Positions 51,001 to 61,350 of a stretch of DNA of 64,000 nt are shown here, one piece after another; the stretch's first letter is position 1, and each line of letters opens with the position of its first letter. This DNA is from Ifrita kowaldi (taxonomy: Eukaryota; Chordata; Aves; Passeriformes; Cinclosomatidae), in assembly GCA_013398055.1 (NCBI GenBank), contig VZRS01014298.1:5548-69547 (forward strand), in the 5' to 3' direction. The translations under genes and the position numbers were made by a program. The notes under the pieces are model-generated. The model searched no databases and was not told the DNA's origin. It saw only the letters and a program-made list of their open reading frames with translations.

Positions 51001-51648
51001 ATGTTTATTGTGGTTTGTTGAACAGTGAATTAGAGAGGGAACAGTCTGCCTTCCACAGAAGCAGCTCCCATGAAAGCCACTATGATGAATCTCAGAACCA
51101 TGCACACAAACAAGGCTTCCAGAAGAGCCCCAGCTCTCACAGGGTGTTTACCATACACCACCTGAACCGGGACTGAGAGCCCCCACCCTTGGTGTGGCTG
51201 CTTGAAAAACCTGGAGCCTTGAACACACTCCTGGGACTGACCTTCAGAGTCAGCTTCGCTTCAGAAGCCGAAACCAGGCCAGGCCAACCCTCCCCTTCTG
51301 CAGGGCATTATCCACCACCCAATTAAAATAATATCTCTATCTCTGATTGACTGATAATATCCTAACCATACTCCAACAGGCTTCTGAATCGTTCAGGTGC
51401 ATAAACAAATCTTCTGTTTCAGATGTTCACATTCCTCTCCTCACTCCCAACATTTTTGGCAACCTACCCTCCTGTGTTTTGACATCTGCAAGGCTGCATT
51501 CCTCCTGCTCAGCTTCAGTGCTTTGCTTAATGTTCTCTACTTCCAGCCAAAAACTGTCCATTGACAAGTTGTCCAAAGCCTCTACCCTGGAATTCGTGCT
51601 CTCTGACACCGGGGATGCCACAGGACTCTTCGGAGGAAGCTGGTTCAT
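38937..51648 (-). CDS. ARHGAP40: Rho GTPase-activating protein 40, complete coding gene (14 coding exons)
   Basis: Fourteen exons with GT-AG borders join in phase into a 635-residue protein. RhoGAP proteins stimulate GTP hydrolysis by Rho-family GTPases and so switch them off. Seen: an N-terminal block around residues 28-41 (NLSMDSFWLEVENIK); a second block at 67-129 (EWLQDAGL, LTRTQAAAVQ, VRDVRDIFG); the RhoGAP domain at about 279-481; and a C-terminal domain ending HAEWIIKQNPSYPRMF. The expected catalytic residues are present: arginine finger R322 in GILRVSGS, K361 and R365 in LLKRFIRELP, and N442 in VMAPNL. The blocks match the ARHGAP18/28/40 family as I know it. RELPAPLLTAEYLPAF and NPSYPRMF differ from ARHGAP18 and ARHGAP28, so ARHGAP40 is the best call. 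The length fits the family (about 620-730). The ATG at 51648 follows an acceptor at 51671-51672, so an upstream non-coding exon is expected. No polyadenylation signal is assigned; the first AATAAA on this strand below the stop is at 36490-36495, which may be too far. Confidence 0.93.
39230..39312 (+). mobile_element. CR1 retroposon fragment in ARHGAP40 intron 13
   Basis: Contains ATATTAAGAAGAAATTCTTC and ACTCTGAGGGTGGTGAGGCA. It is antisense to the gene. Confidence 0.88.
39382..39437 (-). CDS. ARHGAP40: ARHGAP40 coding exon 13 (residues 582-600)
   Basis: A 56-bp exon encoding SVECTNLLLYEVGGNIG. It matches the family block x-L-Y-E-(V/I)-G-G-N-I-G. The acceptor is CTGCAG and the donor GTAAGT. 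Confidence 0.92.
40246..40406 (-). CDS. ARHGAP40: ARHGAP40 coding exon 12 (residues 529-581)
   Basis: The exon encodes KIVKVHASLLLKDSLEVHLN and ATRVADVLRQFQKN, the start of the C-terminal domain. This domain has a ubiquitin-like or RA-like look in the family. It ends in phase 2 at donor GTAAAT. Confidence 0.9.
41319..41459 (-). CDS. ARHGAP40: ARHGAP40 coding exon 11 (residues 482-528)
   Basis: The exon encodes SSFLVAQVRKLNESNSKRYQ, then a basic stretch (KNLLRKIHADKDKVEK). ARHGAP18/28 have an equivalent V-R-x-x-N segment and lysine-rich linker just after the GAP domain. The donor is GTGAGT. Confidence 0.92.
41728..41934 (-). CDS. ARHGAP40: ARHGAP40 coding exon 10 (residues 413-481)
   Basis: The exon encodes ALLEFLSKVV, NLWNVSTVMAPNLFMHKGLP and MMIHYQDLLWT, which close the RhoGAP domain. 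Asn442 of APNL is the conserved active-site asparagine. It is phase 0 at both ends, with donor GTAAGT. Confidence 0.95.
42478..42560 (-). CDS. ARHGAP40: ARHGAP40 coding exon 9 (residues 385-412)
   Basis: The exon encodes IPDLKQRLQALNLLILILPE followed by PNRNTLK, the RhoGAP core helix. The split Asn codon joins exon 8 to exon 9. The donor is GTAACT. Confidence 0.93.
43232..43391 (-). CDS. ARHGAP40: ARHGAP40 coding exon 8 (residues 332-384)
   Basis: The exon encodes LLKRFIRELPAPLLTAEYLP, the RhoGAP helix with the conserved Lys361 and Arg365 and the ELPxPL turn. This stretch helps separate the gene from ARHGAP28, which has MLKAFFRELPTSLF there. The donor is GTGAGT. Confidence 0.94.
43649..43726 (-). 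CDS. ARHGAP40: ARHGAP40 coding exon 7 (residues 306-331), arginine finger
   Basis: The exon encodes CLEKRGLETEGILRVSGS. The Arg of ILRVSG (residue 322) aligns with the catalytic arginine finger of RhoGAP domains and is intact. It is 78 bp and phase 0 at both ends. Confidence 0.94.
43845..43936 (-). CDS. ARHGAP40: ARHGAP40 coding exon 6 (residues 275-305)
   Basis: This exon opens the RhoGAP domain with LFGVPLNTLLENDQKLLP, followed by VPLLLQA. It sits between a TTGTAG acceptor and a GTAAGT donor. The next intron is only 118 bp. Confidence 0.93.
44279..44444 (-). CDS. ARHGAP40: ARHGAP40 coding exon 5 (residues 220-274)
   Basis: The exon contains GVTRIGDLSAQDMKKI and LALIELTALCDILGFELKR, a strongly conserved block just before the RhoGAP domain in ARHGAP18/28. 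It ends in phase 1 at donor GTTAGT. Confidence 0.92.
45057..45235 (-). CDS. ARHGAP40: ARHGAP40 coding exon 4 (residues 160-219)
   Basis: The exon runs from a TTTGCAG-type acceptor (CTTGCAG) to a GTAAGC donor. It contains EEVFNMDVAYSEQAAVLLK, matching the family pattern of an acidic stretch, then V-S-Y/F-(S/A)-E. A CR1 copy lies in the intron upstream of it. Confidence 0.87.
45400..45584 (+). mobile_element. CR1 retroposon, 3' end, in ARHGAP40 intron 3
   Basis: Contains GGAACAGGCTGCTGAGGGAC, CTAGGGACATGGTTTAGTGG and the tail AAGGATTCTATGATTAG. It is of a different subfamily from most copies here, and antisense to the gene. Confidence 0.88.
46009..46084 (-). CDS. ARHGAP40: ARHGAP40 coding exon 3 (residues 135-159)
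   Basis: The exon lies between a TTTTTCAG acceptor and a GTAAGG donor. It encodes an acidic linker (DTAAEKEESSPDPLWHNLRT). This region is poorly conserved in the family, so the call rests on splice signals and on phase agreement with exons 2 and 4. Confidence 0.82.
46616..46836 (-). CDS. ARHGAP40: ARHGAP40 coding exon 2 (residues 61-134)
   Basis: The exon begins after a CTTGGCAG acceptor and ends at donor GTTTGT. It encodes EWLQDAGLSELL, LTRTQAAAVQRRLDTYSRS and VRDVRDIFG, three blocks shared by ARHGAP18 and ARHGAP28. It is markedly more GC-rich than its neighbours. Confidence 0.92.
46837..51467 (-). other. ARHGAP40: ARHGAP40 intron 1
   Basis: 4.6 kb. It holds one CR1 copy (50518-50818) and a 230-codon plus-strand open frame (47106-47798) with no family features. 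No other exon with paired splice signals was seen. Confidence 0.6.
50518..50818 (+). mobile_element. CR1 retroposon, 300-bp 3' end
   Basis: The best preserved CR1 here. It runs from GGACCAGGAGTAATGGGTTC through GATATTAGGAAGAAATCCTT and GGTGCCCAGAGAAGCTGTGG to TTAAGGTCCCTTCCAACCCA and the tail GGATTTCATGATTCT. It is antisense to ARHGAP40. Confidence 0.95.
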
Positions 51649-51670
51649 TTTCCAAGGGCAATGTCTGGTG
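51468..51670 (-). CDS. ARHGAP40: ARHGAP40 coding exon 1 (residues 1-60)
   Basis: Coding from ATG at 51648; 51649-51670 would be 5' untranslated sequence after a CTCTCTCAG acceptor. The exon encodes the family motif SMDSFWLEVENIK. It ends in phase 1 at donor GTAGGT. No stop lies between acceptor and ATG in this frame, so a coding upstream exon cannot be fully excluded. The following intron is 4.6 kb, the longest in the gene. Confidence 0.85.
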
Positions 51671-54600
51671 CTGAGAGAGGAAGAGATAAGGAGAGGGAGA
51701 TTAAGCTACACGTATTACATACAGCATTCACATCCAGCCTTCACTGATTAATGACTGCAGCAGAGCCAAACAGAGGTAAGGGCTGAACTTCCTTTGCTCA
51801 GTGTTTAGCAATACAGACAAGGTTGGGGCTAAATCCCCTGGAGAATGGGGAAAGCTGCTGTCCAAACATGTGAGAGGACACAGGATCAACACAGTCTTTT
51901 CAGCGCTGTCCCTCCGGTGACGTCCAACACACCACCTACTGCCCGCCCCACACTCATTCCAAGCCTCCCCTGCAAGTTTGCACAGACACCCTCTGCATTC
52001 ACAGCCACCCAGGATGTTCCAAGCTCGGTGCACGTGTGCTCTGAGGACCTGGCACAGACAGGAGCCCGGCAGCTCCCACCACAGCAGCCCAAACCCAGCA
52101 GGTTTGTGCTCCCTATGCAAAAACCGGCACAGCTCCTTCTCCTGCACTTCAGCTCACACAACAAACAACTCACAGGGCTGAGGCCCCCCTTTCCTGCCCA
52201 GACCAGATTTTTCAGCTGTGAAACAACACGGAGCATCCCGGGAAACCCAAGCACACGGAACTTTCTTACCACCCTGCTGATTCACTCATGCACGGCCGAA
52301 GTCCCAGGCTGGCCTCGTTCAGCTTTCAGCCCCTGTGCTGTGAGGTTCTCATCACTTCATAAAACAGTGCCTCTCCTAAAATGAGCTGTAATTGTCTTCA
52401 AAGAGTTCCAAGCCATTTAAGCCCTGCTATACGTATTTTTCAAAGACTTACCAAAAAATGGGATAAGCGGAACATACTTATGAGAACACCTCAATGGTTC
52501 CACTTATGAATAAAAAATTAAGGAGATGGAACACTACTCTAACTGTGGGTGGTTTGAGAAACACCCATGAACAGCCACCACCACCAAGCAGGCCAAAATT
52601 CCTTTTTAGTGTCATAAAAAAAAAATAAAAAATCAACTCTAAGTCTTACACCTTGAAAACCATGACAACAAAACACCCACAAAATGCTCTTTAGCCTCCT
52701 GGCTCTAGGAGCCAAAAGTTATAGATGGCAAAATATCTGGAAAGTTTTAGCCCCTTTCATTCCAGAAAGTCATTATTAGCAGTTCTGGCACTAATTTGCT
52801 TCAGTTATGAGAAGCATTTCAAATTTTAAAAAGCTAAGTTGGAAGACCTAACAACTGAGAGACAAACGCTGCAGGCCATTCTGCAGAGGTATTTACACAC
52901 GTGCATGCACATCACACTCACACCTGACTCTGGCACACACAGACAGCCCCTCTCTCCTGGGGGTCAGAAGCACAGCGATAACCATCACTCCAGGAACACC
53001 TGGAGACAGCCACAGCATTGAGAGCAACAACAAGAGGGGTTTGTTTGTTTGTTTTACAGGAACATAAAATTGAAAGACTGAGTTGAGCTGTGCTGCCATG
53101 CGACAGCAAGGACTGAAGTGATCTGCTTGTTTAGCCCCATCCTCACTTTCCCATCTCTGGATATCCAAGTAACATACAAGATACTGATTTATAGCCTGGT
53201 GGAGCACTTCAACAAATCTAAGATTTTTTTTTTTTTTACCTGCACAGTTCGTGCCCAACTCTCTCAGTTCCATTGCAGCTACTCACCCAATTTATTTTTC
53301 CTCTTTTCTACTTTTTACTTCTACCTTTACCCATTTTAAGAGCTAAAAACTTAAGTTGCATTCCTCACATGAACTCCTCATCTTAATACTGCTCTCCATT
53401 TTCTCACATTTGCTAACAACCATCTCATAAGATTAGATTTAAACAAAGACACCTTGCTAGCATCAAAAAAGGCTGTTCAATACCTTGCTAGGGCTCTATT
53501 ATGAACAGTCAACAGAACTCATCACTTGGAACGTGAAACTAAGTGGAAGGAGGAATTTAGATTATTTTGAGGGAGTTGGTTTTGTCCATATCAGGAACAC
53601 TGGAAGAGAAACTTGCACTGAAGAAGTCTCCCAGTGCACAACACTCAGGAGCCATCTTAGAGCTCTCCTAATTGCTTTGCTGCAGGCTTTCAACAGGCAC
53701 AGAACGACTCTTCTTGCCTTAAGTTACTGCCCTATACTCCTGTGGGATCTAGGCTATACACATTAAAGCAGCTCTGAAATGTACCTTTCCCTTGCGTTCA
53801 GCTTGGCTTGGAGCTGGCTCATAACACCCCAGAAATCTCCATGGATCAACACCAAAACAGAATTTAGGTTTGCAGCTCCAGCAGAACCCTCCCCAGACCT
53901 GACCAGCAGCTTGCACCCAGCAGATGTGCCCTGTGCCAATCCTTTCCCCACGCCTGCCTGGAAAAAACAACACATTTTTAGGCCAACATAAATAAAATCT
54001 TCAGCTCTTTCCAAAGGGTGGCTCTTGACTTAGATCTTCTGCATGACTTACCCAGGCCCCAGGCTCGGAATGCTGGTTTCAGTCCAGGAGATAACACTGC
54101 AAGTGGAGTATTATTTGTGCAAGGCACTAGGGCACGTTCCTGGAGCACACCTGAGGAGGTTCAGAAGGTCCCCACAGCCCAGGCTGCAGGCTCTGCCCCT
54201 GCCAGCAGCTGGGTTTGATCTGCTTTCAGTCCATATCAAGACTCTTGCACAGGGTTCTGGTGCAAGGACAGAGTTTTGCCAGACAACGGGGAACTGCTGC
54301 ACCTCATCCCACTCTGCCTGGTGCTTCCACATCACACACAGTTACTTTGCTTCCTTGCACAGCTGCAAATACAGATGTTCCCAGACTGCTCGCACCAAAA
54401 GTCCACCAGTCACGCCATAAACCTACTCTAGGAAAGCCATAGCTGAATTACTTGTGTGTCAAACAAAAGCCACCCTAACTTTTTTCCTCAACTGGCCCAT
54501 TTCCTAATGGACTAAGCTTGATTTCACCAAGTTGCAGGATGCTAATATCACACAGAAGCACTGCAGAGGGGCAGCAGGACCCAAAGCCCAGCTCTACAAA

Positions 54601-57572
54601 TGCTAAACTAGAGCTGTTGCTCCTGTCTCACAGGACAACGTAAAACTCAGGCTTTCACATTTAAAAAAATGTTTTATTTTCTGGTCTAAGTTCCTTTTTT
54701 TTTTTCCTTGAACTCAGTGCACGGTGCTTTGACGATCCAGCTGCCCAGGTGGAAGGCTAATTTTAGATTCAGTGCACCTAAAAGATTGTTCTTCCTCATT
54801 GCATTCCCGAGTCAACTGGAGGGCAACCTGTGACGTGCAAGCACAGCAACAGCTGAGATTGAAAGCAGAGATTGTTGGCTTAAAATGTTAATGGCTCAGT
54901 GCAACTGGGCAAAGAGTAGGTGGAATAATCAAGTTCACTCCGCTGCACTGTCAATGTAACAAAAAGCAGCAGATTGTGAAGCTTTAAAAATTAACCCAAC
55001 GAAAAGGAGACTGGCAGAAAGATCTTGTTAAGGACAACCATAAAGGAAGGGCTCTGTGGAAAGGCTGAGTATCTTAATCCAGGCTTCTCCTCGTGTTTAA
55101 GAGCACAGCCGGTTTTAACGAGGCTCAGGATTCACCTGGCACCTTCAGTCTGAGCCTGACTTCACAGCCTTAATAACACAGCTATGAGAAATTAGGCTGG
55201 TGCAGACCTCACAGGGTTCATTTTCTTATTGTTTCTTCTCTGTGTCCCCTCCGTGTGGATCCCTGGAAGCCCTGACTGGCTCAGAGCTTTAGGTTCCCTG
55301 ATCCTGGGCTGGAAAACGCAGTGTCAGAGCAGTTTTTGATCTGGTCCTAGATACTGTCAGCACACTGCAAATACGTTGCAAACACCCATGTAATTCTTCG
55401 CCCTCTTGAATGCCAAAATACAATAAACACTGTTGCTATGTTCACTCCAGGCTTGAATCACTCCCATGAGAGAGCTTCTCAAAGGACCTGGAGCTGCCTG
55501 GGCTACTTTTCTGCTTGCTCAACATCCCTCCCTCATTGAAATACCTCTCTAGCAGATGAATAAATAAAAAGGTTCCTTCTCAAGCCTTTCAAACAGACCA
55601 GGAGGAAACAAGTGCAAGCCAAGAAAATGGAATTCCTTTAAGACTGCTTCCAGAAAAGCTAAGATGAGAAAAAGGCAACAAGAACAGAAGAATTCAAGCA
55701 GACAAGGCAGTCCTGCCACACAAGCAGCACCCAGCCTTTAAAGACATCCTCAAAGACCTGGAGGAAGCACAAAGGCACACATGGAACAAAGAAACAGACA
55801 GAAAGTCTGAATTAACCTCAAGAGCAAGTTTGGAGCAGCACATCAAGCCACAGCATCATTCATAACAACCCACACCATGAGCACAAAATGCAAGTATCTT
55901 GTAAGAAAAAAAAGAGAGATTAGTCTGTCAACTGGTTGCAGTATTTTGACAGATAAAGACCCTTAGAGAACAAAACTACATTAATGTCACACCACACACA
56001 TCTTACCTGCTTGCAATTTACTTCAAGGTCAAAAACAACCGATGAGTACAAAAGCAAAAAATTGAAAGGAACAACCAAAAAGTCCATGCAGGCTCTTCTC
56101 ACATTGCTTCCAGGTTCTTACCCTGAGCACGCAGTTTAAACCTAGATGATGAAGTGTGTCGTTAATTCTGAAGAGAAAAAAAGTCACCTAAAGCCAGCAC
56201 ATCACAGTTCATAATGTACCAGGTTTTTTTGTTTAAAATCATGTAGTGGGATAAAGGAATCCAGGAATAACAGACAGGAGTATTAGAAAAACTGAGAAAA
56301 TCCTGAAGCAGTAACTCACATATATACTTTTTTTATTTTTACATAGATATAGCTGGAGATATTTTGCATATTGGAGCTTTAAACCTCAGTCTATCAACAT
56401 TATCAATGCAAATATAAAAACAGGTTCCTGTATGGAAGAAATCAATGTACTCCTTATCAAAACCTTACATGAAGCACACATGATCAGCTATTTCATTCAG
56501 ACACACAGAACATAAAACTCTATTCCCACCACAGAGAGCGAAGTTACGCAGGAGATGCCTCATAAACAAGAATTCCACAACTTTTCTACCAAAGGTCTAA
56601 ACCAGAAGAAAGCCCTACTGCAAATCCTTAATGCCCGGATTAGTTACCCTCAAAACCCCCCAAATTTTGTACACAAACACCACTACCAATCCCTCCTTTC
56701 TCCCCACACCAACGTGCAGGAAAGAACTACTGAAGCTTACTCTTAGGTGAAAATGGAAAGCACGTGGCTGGTTCAGATTCCTCAGACCAGGCCATAAAAG
56801 CAAAGAGAGACTAATTATCAAATTACTGTGGTGGCAATGAACAGTAACTTACCCAACAGACTCTTACCATGCTTTCCTTTCCCTGGCTTAACTCAACCAG
56901 AGCAGCTAAAGAGCCAGAATTAAAGCAATTTTAGCAGCAGTCTGCCACTGCTGACATACATCTGCATATCTCTGACCAGAGATTTGCTCACATACGCAAT
57001 AGTTTCGCTGAGAGCATCCCCTGTGAGAAGTTACAGTGCCTTTAGCCCAGGTTATTTCATCCAGCACTGCTGCCAAGCACCACTTATGCTCCTATTAAGG
57101 CATTTCATCAAGGACTTTGCACATGGGGGATGGCACAGTTGAAGGTCTGTCTCTACAGCACCAGCGAGAATAGCTAAGATGTCACTGCCACAATTTACTA
57201 ATAAGATTACAGCTTGTTTTCAGTAACACAGCAATCAGCTCATCAAGATCTTCCATTATGCAAGCAGCTCGGGGAGCAGCGTCACTTCAGGTTGTTTTGA
57301 AGAAGCCTGTTCTGCAAGTGATAAAGGGGACGTGCCAGATCGTGCTGTGTGTGTGGAGTAAATCCTGCCAGCTCCAGCTTTCCCCCACTCCAACAGCGAG
57401 AAGGCACAACCTCCCCTCCTGTCCTGGCACCCTCTGTGGCACCAGAAAAGGCAAAGAGCAATCCTTTGGCCAGGGCTGTGTGGAGTGAAAGACGTGAATC
57501 CTGAGGCATGTGTGTATCACAATGCTCCAGCTTAGCACCTCCAGTATTTTCTGGGCTGGACACGAAGTCCAA
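51671..57572. other. Mostly non-coding interval upstream of ARHGAP40 coding exon 1
   Basis: Probably the intron between a non-coding first exon and coding exon 1. A minus-strand open stretch at 53770-53957 lies between a good acceptor (TTTTTTCCAG) and a weak donor (GAAAG|GTACAT), but the peptide is not recognisable. A-, T- and AT-rich runs at 52600-52640 and 56330-56420. Confidence 0.45.
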
Positions 57573-57754
57573 AGGGTGCTGAGGCCCTGGCACAGGGTCC
57601 CCAGAGAAGCTGTGGCTGCCCATCCCTGGAAGTGTCCAAGGCCAGTGGCTTGGAGCAACCTGACCTGATCATGGGCATCCCTTGCCATGGATCAGTTTGG
57701 AACTTTATGATCTTTAAGGTTCCATCCAACCCAAATCATTCCATGATTCTGTGT
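57573..57754 (+). mobile_element. CR1 retroposon, 3' end
   Basis: GGTCCCCAGAGAAGCTGTGG through CATCCCTGGAAGTGTCCAAG to the tail CAAATCATTCCATGATTCTG. It carries small internal deletions. Confidence 0.92.
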
Positions 57755-59723
57755 TACCTCCTCCACAGCATTGGATCTCAACTAAAGCACAGGCTGTAAC
57801 TCCCCTGACAATAAGTGTCTCTATCAAAGTATTTAAGGGCAAAGAAACTCCATCTCATCTTCTTTGTCTCAGATCTTCATCTGGAATAGATTTGTCCCCA
57901 CTCTGTCTAGTAAGGGGCTAAATAAGCAAGCTAAGGAATAGAGAAAGTTGCCTTTAATTACAGATCTGCCTGGAGGCATCTCAGACCGAAACTCAGAGCA
58001 GAGCAAACACAGGACTGATAACCCCATGCAGATACAGCCAAATCAAAAATATTCAAAGCCATGTTTAGCTCAGACTATTAGCTGGGTGTCTGTCCATCAC
58101 ACTAGGGTTTGTTTTGGCCCCACAAGACACAAGCCATCCTCTCTGTGCATGGTTTTGTGTTTGACTGTAAGGTCACTGCGGACGAGCCCGTTGTTCACTT
58201 TCCCCGCATTAGCAGGGTAAGCCAAACAGGAAAGGGCTTTCATCCAAAGGGAAATCCTGCTGGGAGAAAGGGGCATCTGGCCAAAACAAATCTTTAGTAG
58301 TACTGGGATCTTTAATGCAATTGTGAATTGATAAAGCTGATCTACAGGATGATTAGATCACAATCATTAATTAAAAGGTGGCATTCCTAACCCTACTTCC
58401 ATCTCCACTGAATCCACGTCCATTTAAACACATCAGCAGCTTTGTCCATCCAGTTCCCACAAGGACCTGGTCTGCCATTCCAATTCCACCCACCAGTATG
58501 GCACCAGGATCCCAAATCCCTCAGCCCATCTGGTGTGGGGCTACAAACCCCACAGCCCAGTAGCTCCCACATCTTGTCCTCACCCTGTCCCCTCTCCTCC
58601 ACACAGAAGCTGCCCCGGGCTGAGCTCGTGCACAGGAGTCCCATGAGGAAAGCAGCAGGCCAGGAATCACTGCCCTTTGGTGCCTTTGCTGTCACAGCCC
58701 CGAGCACACACTGCCAGGGATTTTGCCGAGGCCAGAATGAGTCAATACCTCCCAGTCACTAAACACATCCTCAAAACTAGCTGCCGTTACCTCAGCTGAG
58801 GCACCTTCACTTTATTGCCATCACTGCTGGGAATTCAGGCGAGGTGCTCAGCCTGTGCACACCTCAGGCACTCAGCTGAGGGCCAGAAGGCTGAGGGACC
58901 ACTTGGCTTCCAGAGGAAAGGCTGCCAGCCTGTTAGAGCCCACTATAAAAAGGCTGTGAATTTCTTTTCGATTATTCATTAATGCGAAGGCTTTTTACTA
59001 AAGCAGGTTCAGACATACTAAACACTTGTCCTGCAGCTTCTTAAATGTCGAACTTGGAGTAAATCAGGATGATAGAACTCATCCTTATTTCTTCTTGCAG
59101 CCCACTCTACCAGCTGTACCTGCATTAGAGCACAGAATGAGTAACTGCAAGTTGTTGCTCAGCTGCAGAACAGCTCAGAGATGCTGGAAAGGTCACAAGA
59201 GTGACTTGCTGACCAGCACAAGGGAAGGAGGGGTGGAGAGGTGTGCTGGAATCCAGCTATGCTTCACTCATGAGAGCTTTAGGGATGCAGGAAGACAGGG
59301 AGGAGCCACAAGCTCCTCGCGTGGATTTCTCAGGGCAGAGTTATTACACACAACACGAGGTGCTTGGCTATTACCCTGCCATGGAAACCCTGGGTTGGGA
59401 TTTATAACCAATTCTGTAACTGGAGTGTCACCAGCCAGCCCAAGGCCACCAGCCCTGTCCGTGAGCCACCTCAGGTACCATGAGCTTTACAACACCCGGA
59501 GGAGGAGCGGGAGGGAGGCAGAGCTGGCTCAACACTTTTGCTCAGTGTTGTTTTGGAGCCATGACAGCACCACCAGCCCCTTTCAAGCCAGTAGGACTCT
59601 TACCGGAAACTCGATGAGCATGGCAGAGTTGCTGATCAAAAATAAACAATTAATTAGGTCAATTAATTAGAAGACCAGGGTGGCATATCCTTGCCCTGTT
59701 GTACAGGTAGGTTTTAGGTCAAT
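57755..59723. other. Non-coding interval
   Basis: A 214-codon plus-strand open frame at 59026-59670 has no recognisable domain and no splice context. Nothing else seen. Confidence 0.45.
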
Positions 59724-59981
59724 CCAAGAAAGAGGCTTAGTTCCACATATACACACAGACACCTCTCGCCTGTGGTGAGCCCTGAGCGAGCAGGTGGGAA
59801 GTGTCACTTGGCTGGAGTTCAATGTTTCGGGCAAAGTTGGTGAGCAAGTTTGAGGTTCCTGCTGTAGCACCTCTTCAGAGCTGGCCACAGAGGTGTTCTG
59901 GCACCAGCACAGGCGCTGGAACTCAACGGACTCGTTTGGCAAAAGCCTTAAGTTGTTAACAAATATTTCAATTTTTATCAA
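59724..59981 (-). other. Open stretch that could be a coding exon, unproven
   Basis: The minus strand is open across this stretch and encodes LLPNESVEFQRLCWCQNTSV, then SSEEVLQQEPQTCSPTL. A possible donor (AGAG|GTGTCT) follows HHRRE, but the acceptor candidate (CAACTTAAG) has a poor pyrimidine tract. No family is recognised. It could be a later exon of the gene at 62.9-63.9 kb or a chance open frame. Confidence 0.18.
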
Positions 59982-60719
59982 AGAAACCCTGCAATGCTCC
60001 AGGTTTTAATCTCATTCTGTCACACGTGGCTAATTCTAAAATAATTTACAATATTGTTCCTGTGTCAGTCCCCCTACGATTATTATTAATTTTTTTTTTT
60101 TACAACTCAAATTCTGCCTGGGGTCTTCTAAAGATTTCCTGCCCGCTTTGAACACACAATCTAGTCAAATCAGTCTAGAAAAAATGAGAACTCCGACACA
60201 TGAAAATGCAAGCTGTGATTAGAAGTAGAATCACTGCCAGTACATTCACACAAAACCAAGAGATTTTGATCACTACAGCAAGTAAACATTCTAAAACTCT
60301 ATGCAAACTTCTAAGCTGATGCAAATACACACTAGATGAATTCTTAACTCATATAATATCCAGTAAACACACAAGCAGAATGGTGGCTGCCAAGCAAAGC
60401 GGTTCAGATTTCAGCCCTATCCTCTACTACTTGCATGATAATTCAGCAGTTGTCACCTTCATGTAGATCCACAAACCCCTGCACAGCCCCCAAACCCCAA
60501 GGCAGGTTAGCACTGTAGCACAGGGCAGCATTTCAGCCCCCCAGGTCCCACTGCCCCAGCTTGCTGCACTCAGCCCAACTACAGAGCGAGTACTAGAAAA
60601 AAGAACACGGATTTTTGTAGGCTTAGGAAAAGGAAACAGAAAGGGAATTTCCACAGGTTTCCTTTCAGGATCAAGGCACTCAAAGCACTATTTTAAGGGC
60701 ATACAACAGCCTGCTCACC

Positions 60720-61350
60720 TCTAGAAATTCACCTCGCTTCCACCTACCCTGGCCCGGGTGCTGCCTTGCCCCCGTGCCCCGCTCGAGGAAGCGGAGCCGC
60801 GGGGATCAGCCCGGCTGCCACGGGAACGCTCCGTACCTGCTGAGGAGCTGGGCACAGCTGGCTGCCCGGGCAGGTGCCAGCAGCACCCGGGGCCTGGCCA
60901 TCCCACTTCTGGCCGTCCTGGAGCCACACGTGCCGCGCTTGTCCATGTCCAGCCTGCGGGAGGGTGACGGTCAGTCCATCCGTGCCTGTCCACACGCTGC
61001 GGAGTGCCCCGGCTGGGAACCGAGAGCTGCTCCTTGTCACCCGCGAGGTGCCCACTGGAGGAGCATCCTCTCCTCCCTCCCTGCGTCTCCCCGCCCCGGC
61101 AGGAGTGACCGCAAATCAGCCGAGCCCTCCAGGCAGCGGTGCCCGAGGCTGAGCCGCCCACGCCGGGGACGCAGCCCACAGGCAGCACCCAGCGCCCAGA
61201 GACAGCAGAAAATAGCACGGAGCTCCTTCCCAGGCTGGGCTGCAGCTCGGGCTCGCTAAACATTAACGTAAGCCTCAGCCCACGTGAAAGAGTAACTCCC
61301 AAACGCAGCCCGAGGAAGGAGGAGTCAAGCAGCCGATTCGCTCCTTAACG
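60720..61350 (-). promoter_or_regulatory. GC- and CpG-rich block, candidate ARHGAP40 promoter and non-coding first exon
   Basis: CpG density rises sharply between about 60760 and 61200 against CpG-poor flanks. On the minus strand it carries three good splice donors: CAG|GTACGG (exon end 60837), AGG|GTAGGT (60748) and GAG|GTGAGC (60719). ARHGAP40 coding exon 1 begins right after an acceptor and needs an upstream exon; this block lies 9 kb upstream in the right orientation. The assignment is inferred from position and motifs. The gene at 63 kb is an alternative owner if it were transcribed divergently, but it reads the same way, so that is less likely. Confidence 0.4.

Noticed and set aside
59026..59670. 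214-codon plus-strand open frame
   Set aside because: No domain, no splice context, composition like random translation.
60721..61302. 193-codon minus-strand open frame
   Set aside because: Arg/Gly/Ser-rich translation of the CpG block; more likely untranslated first-exon or promoter sequence.
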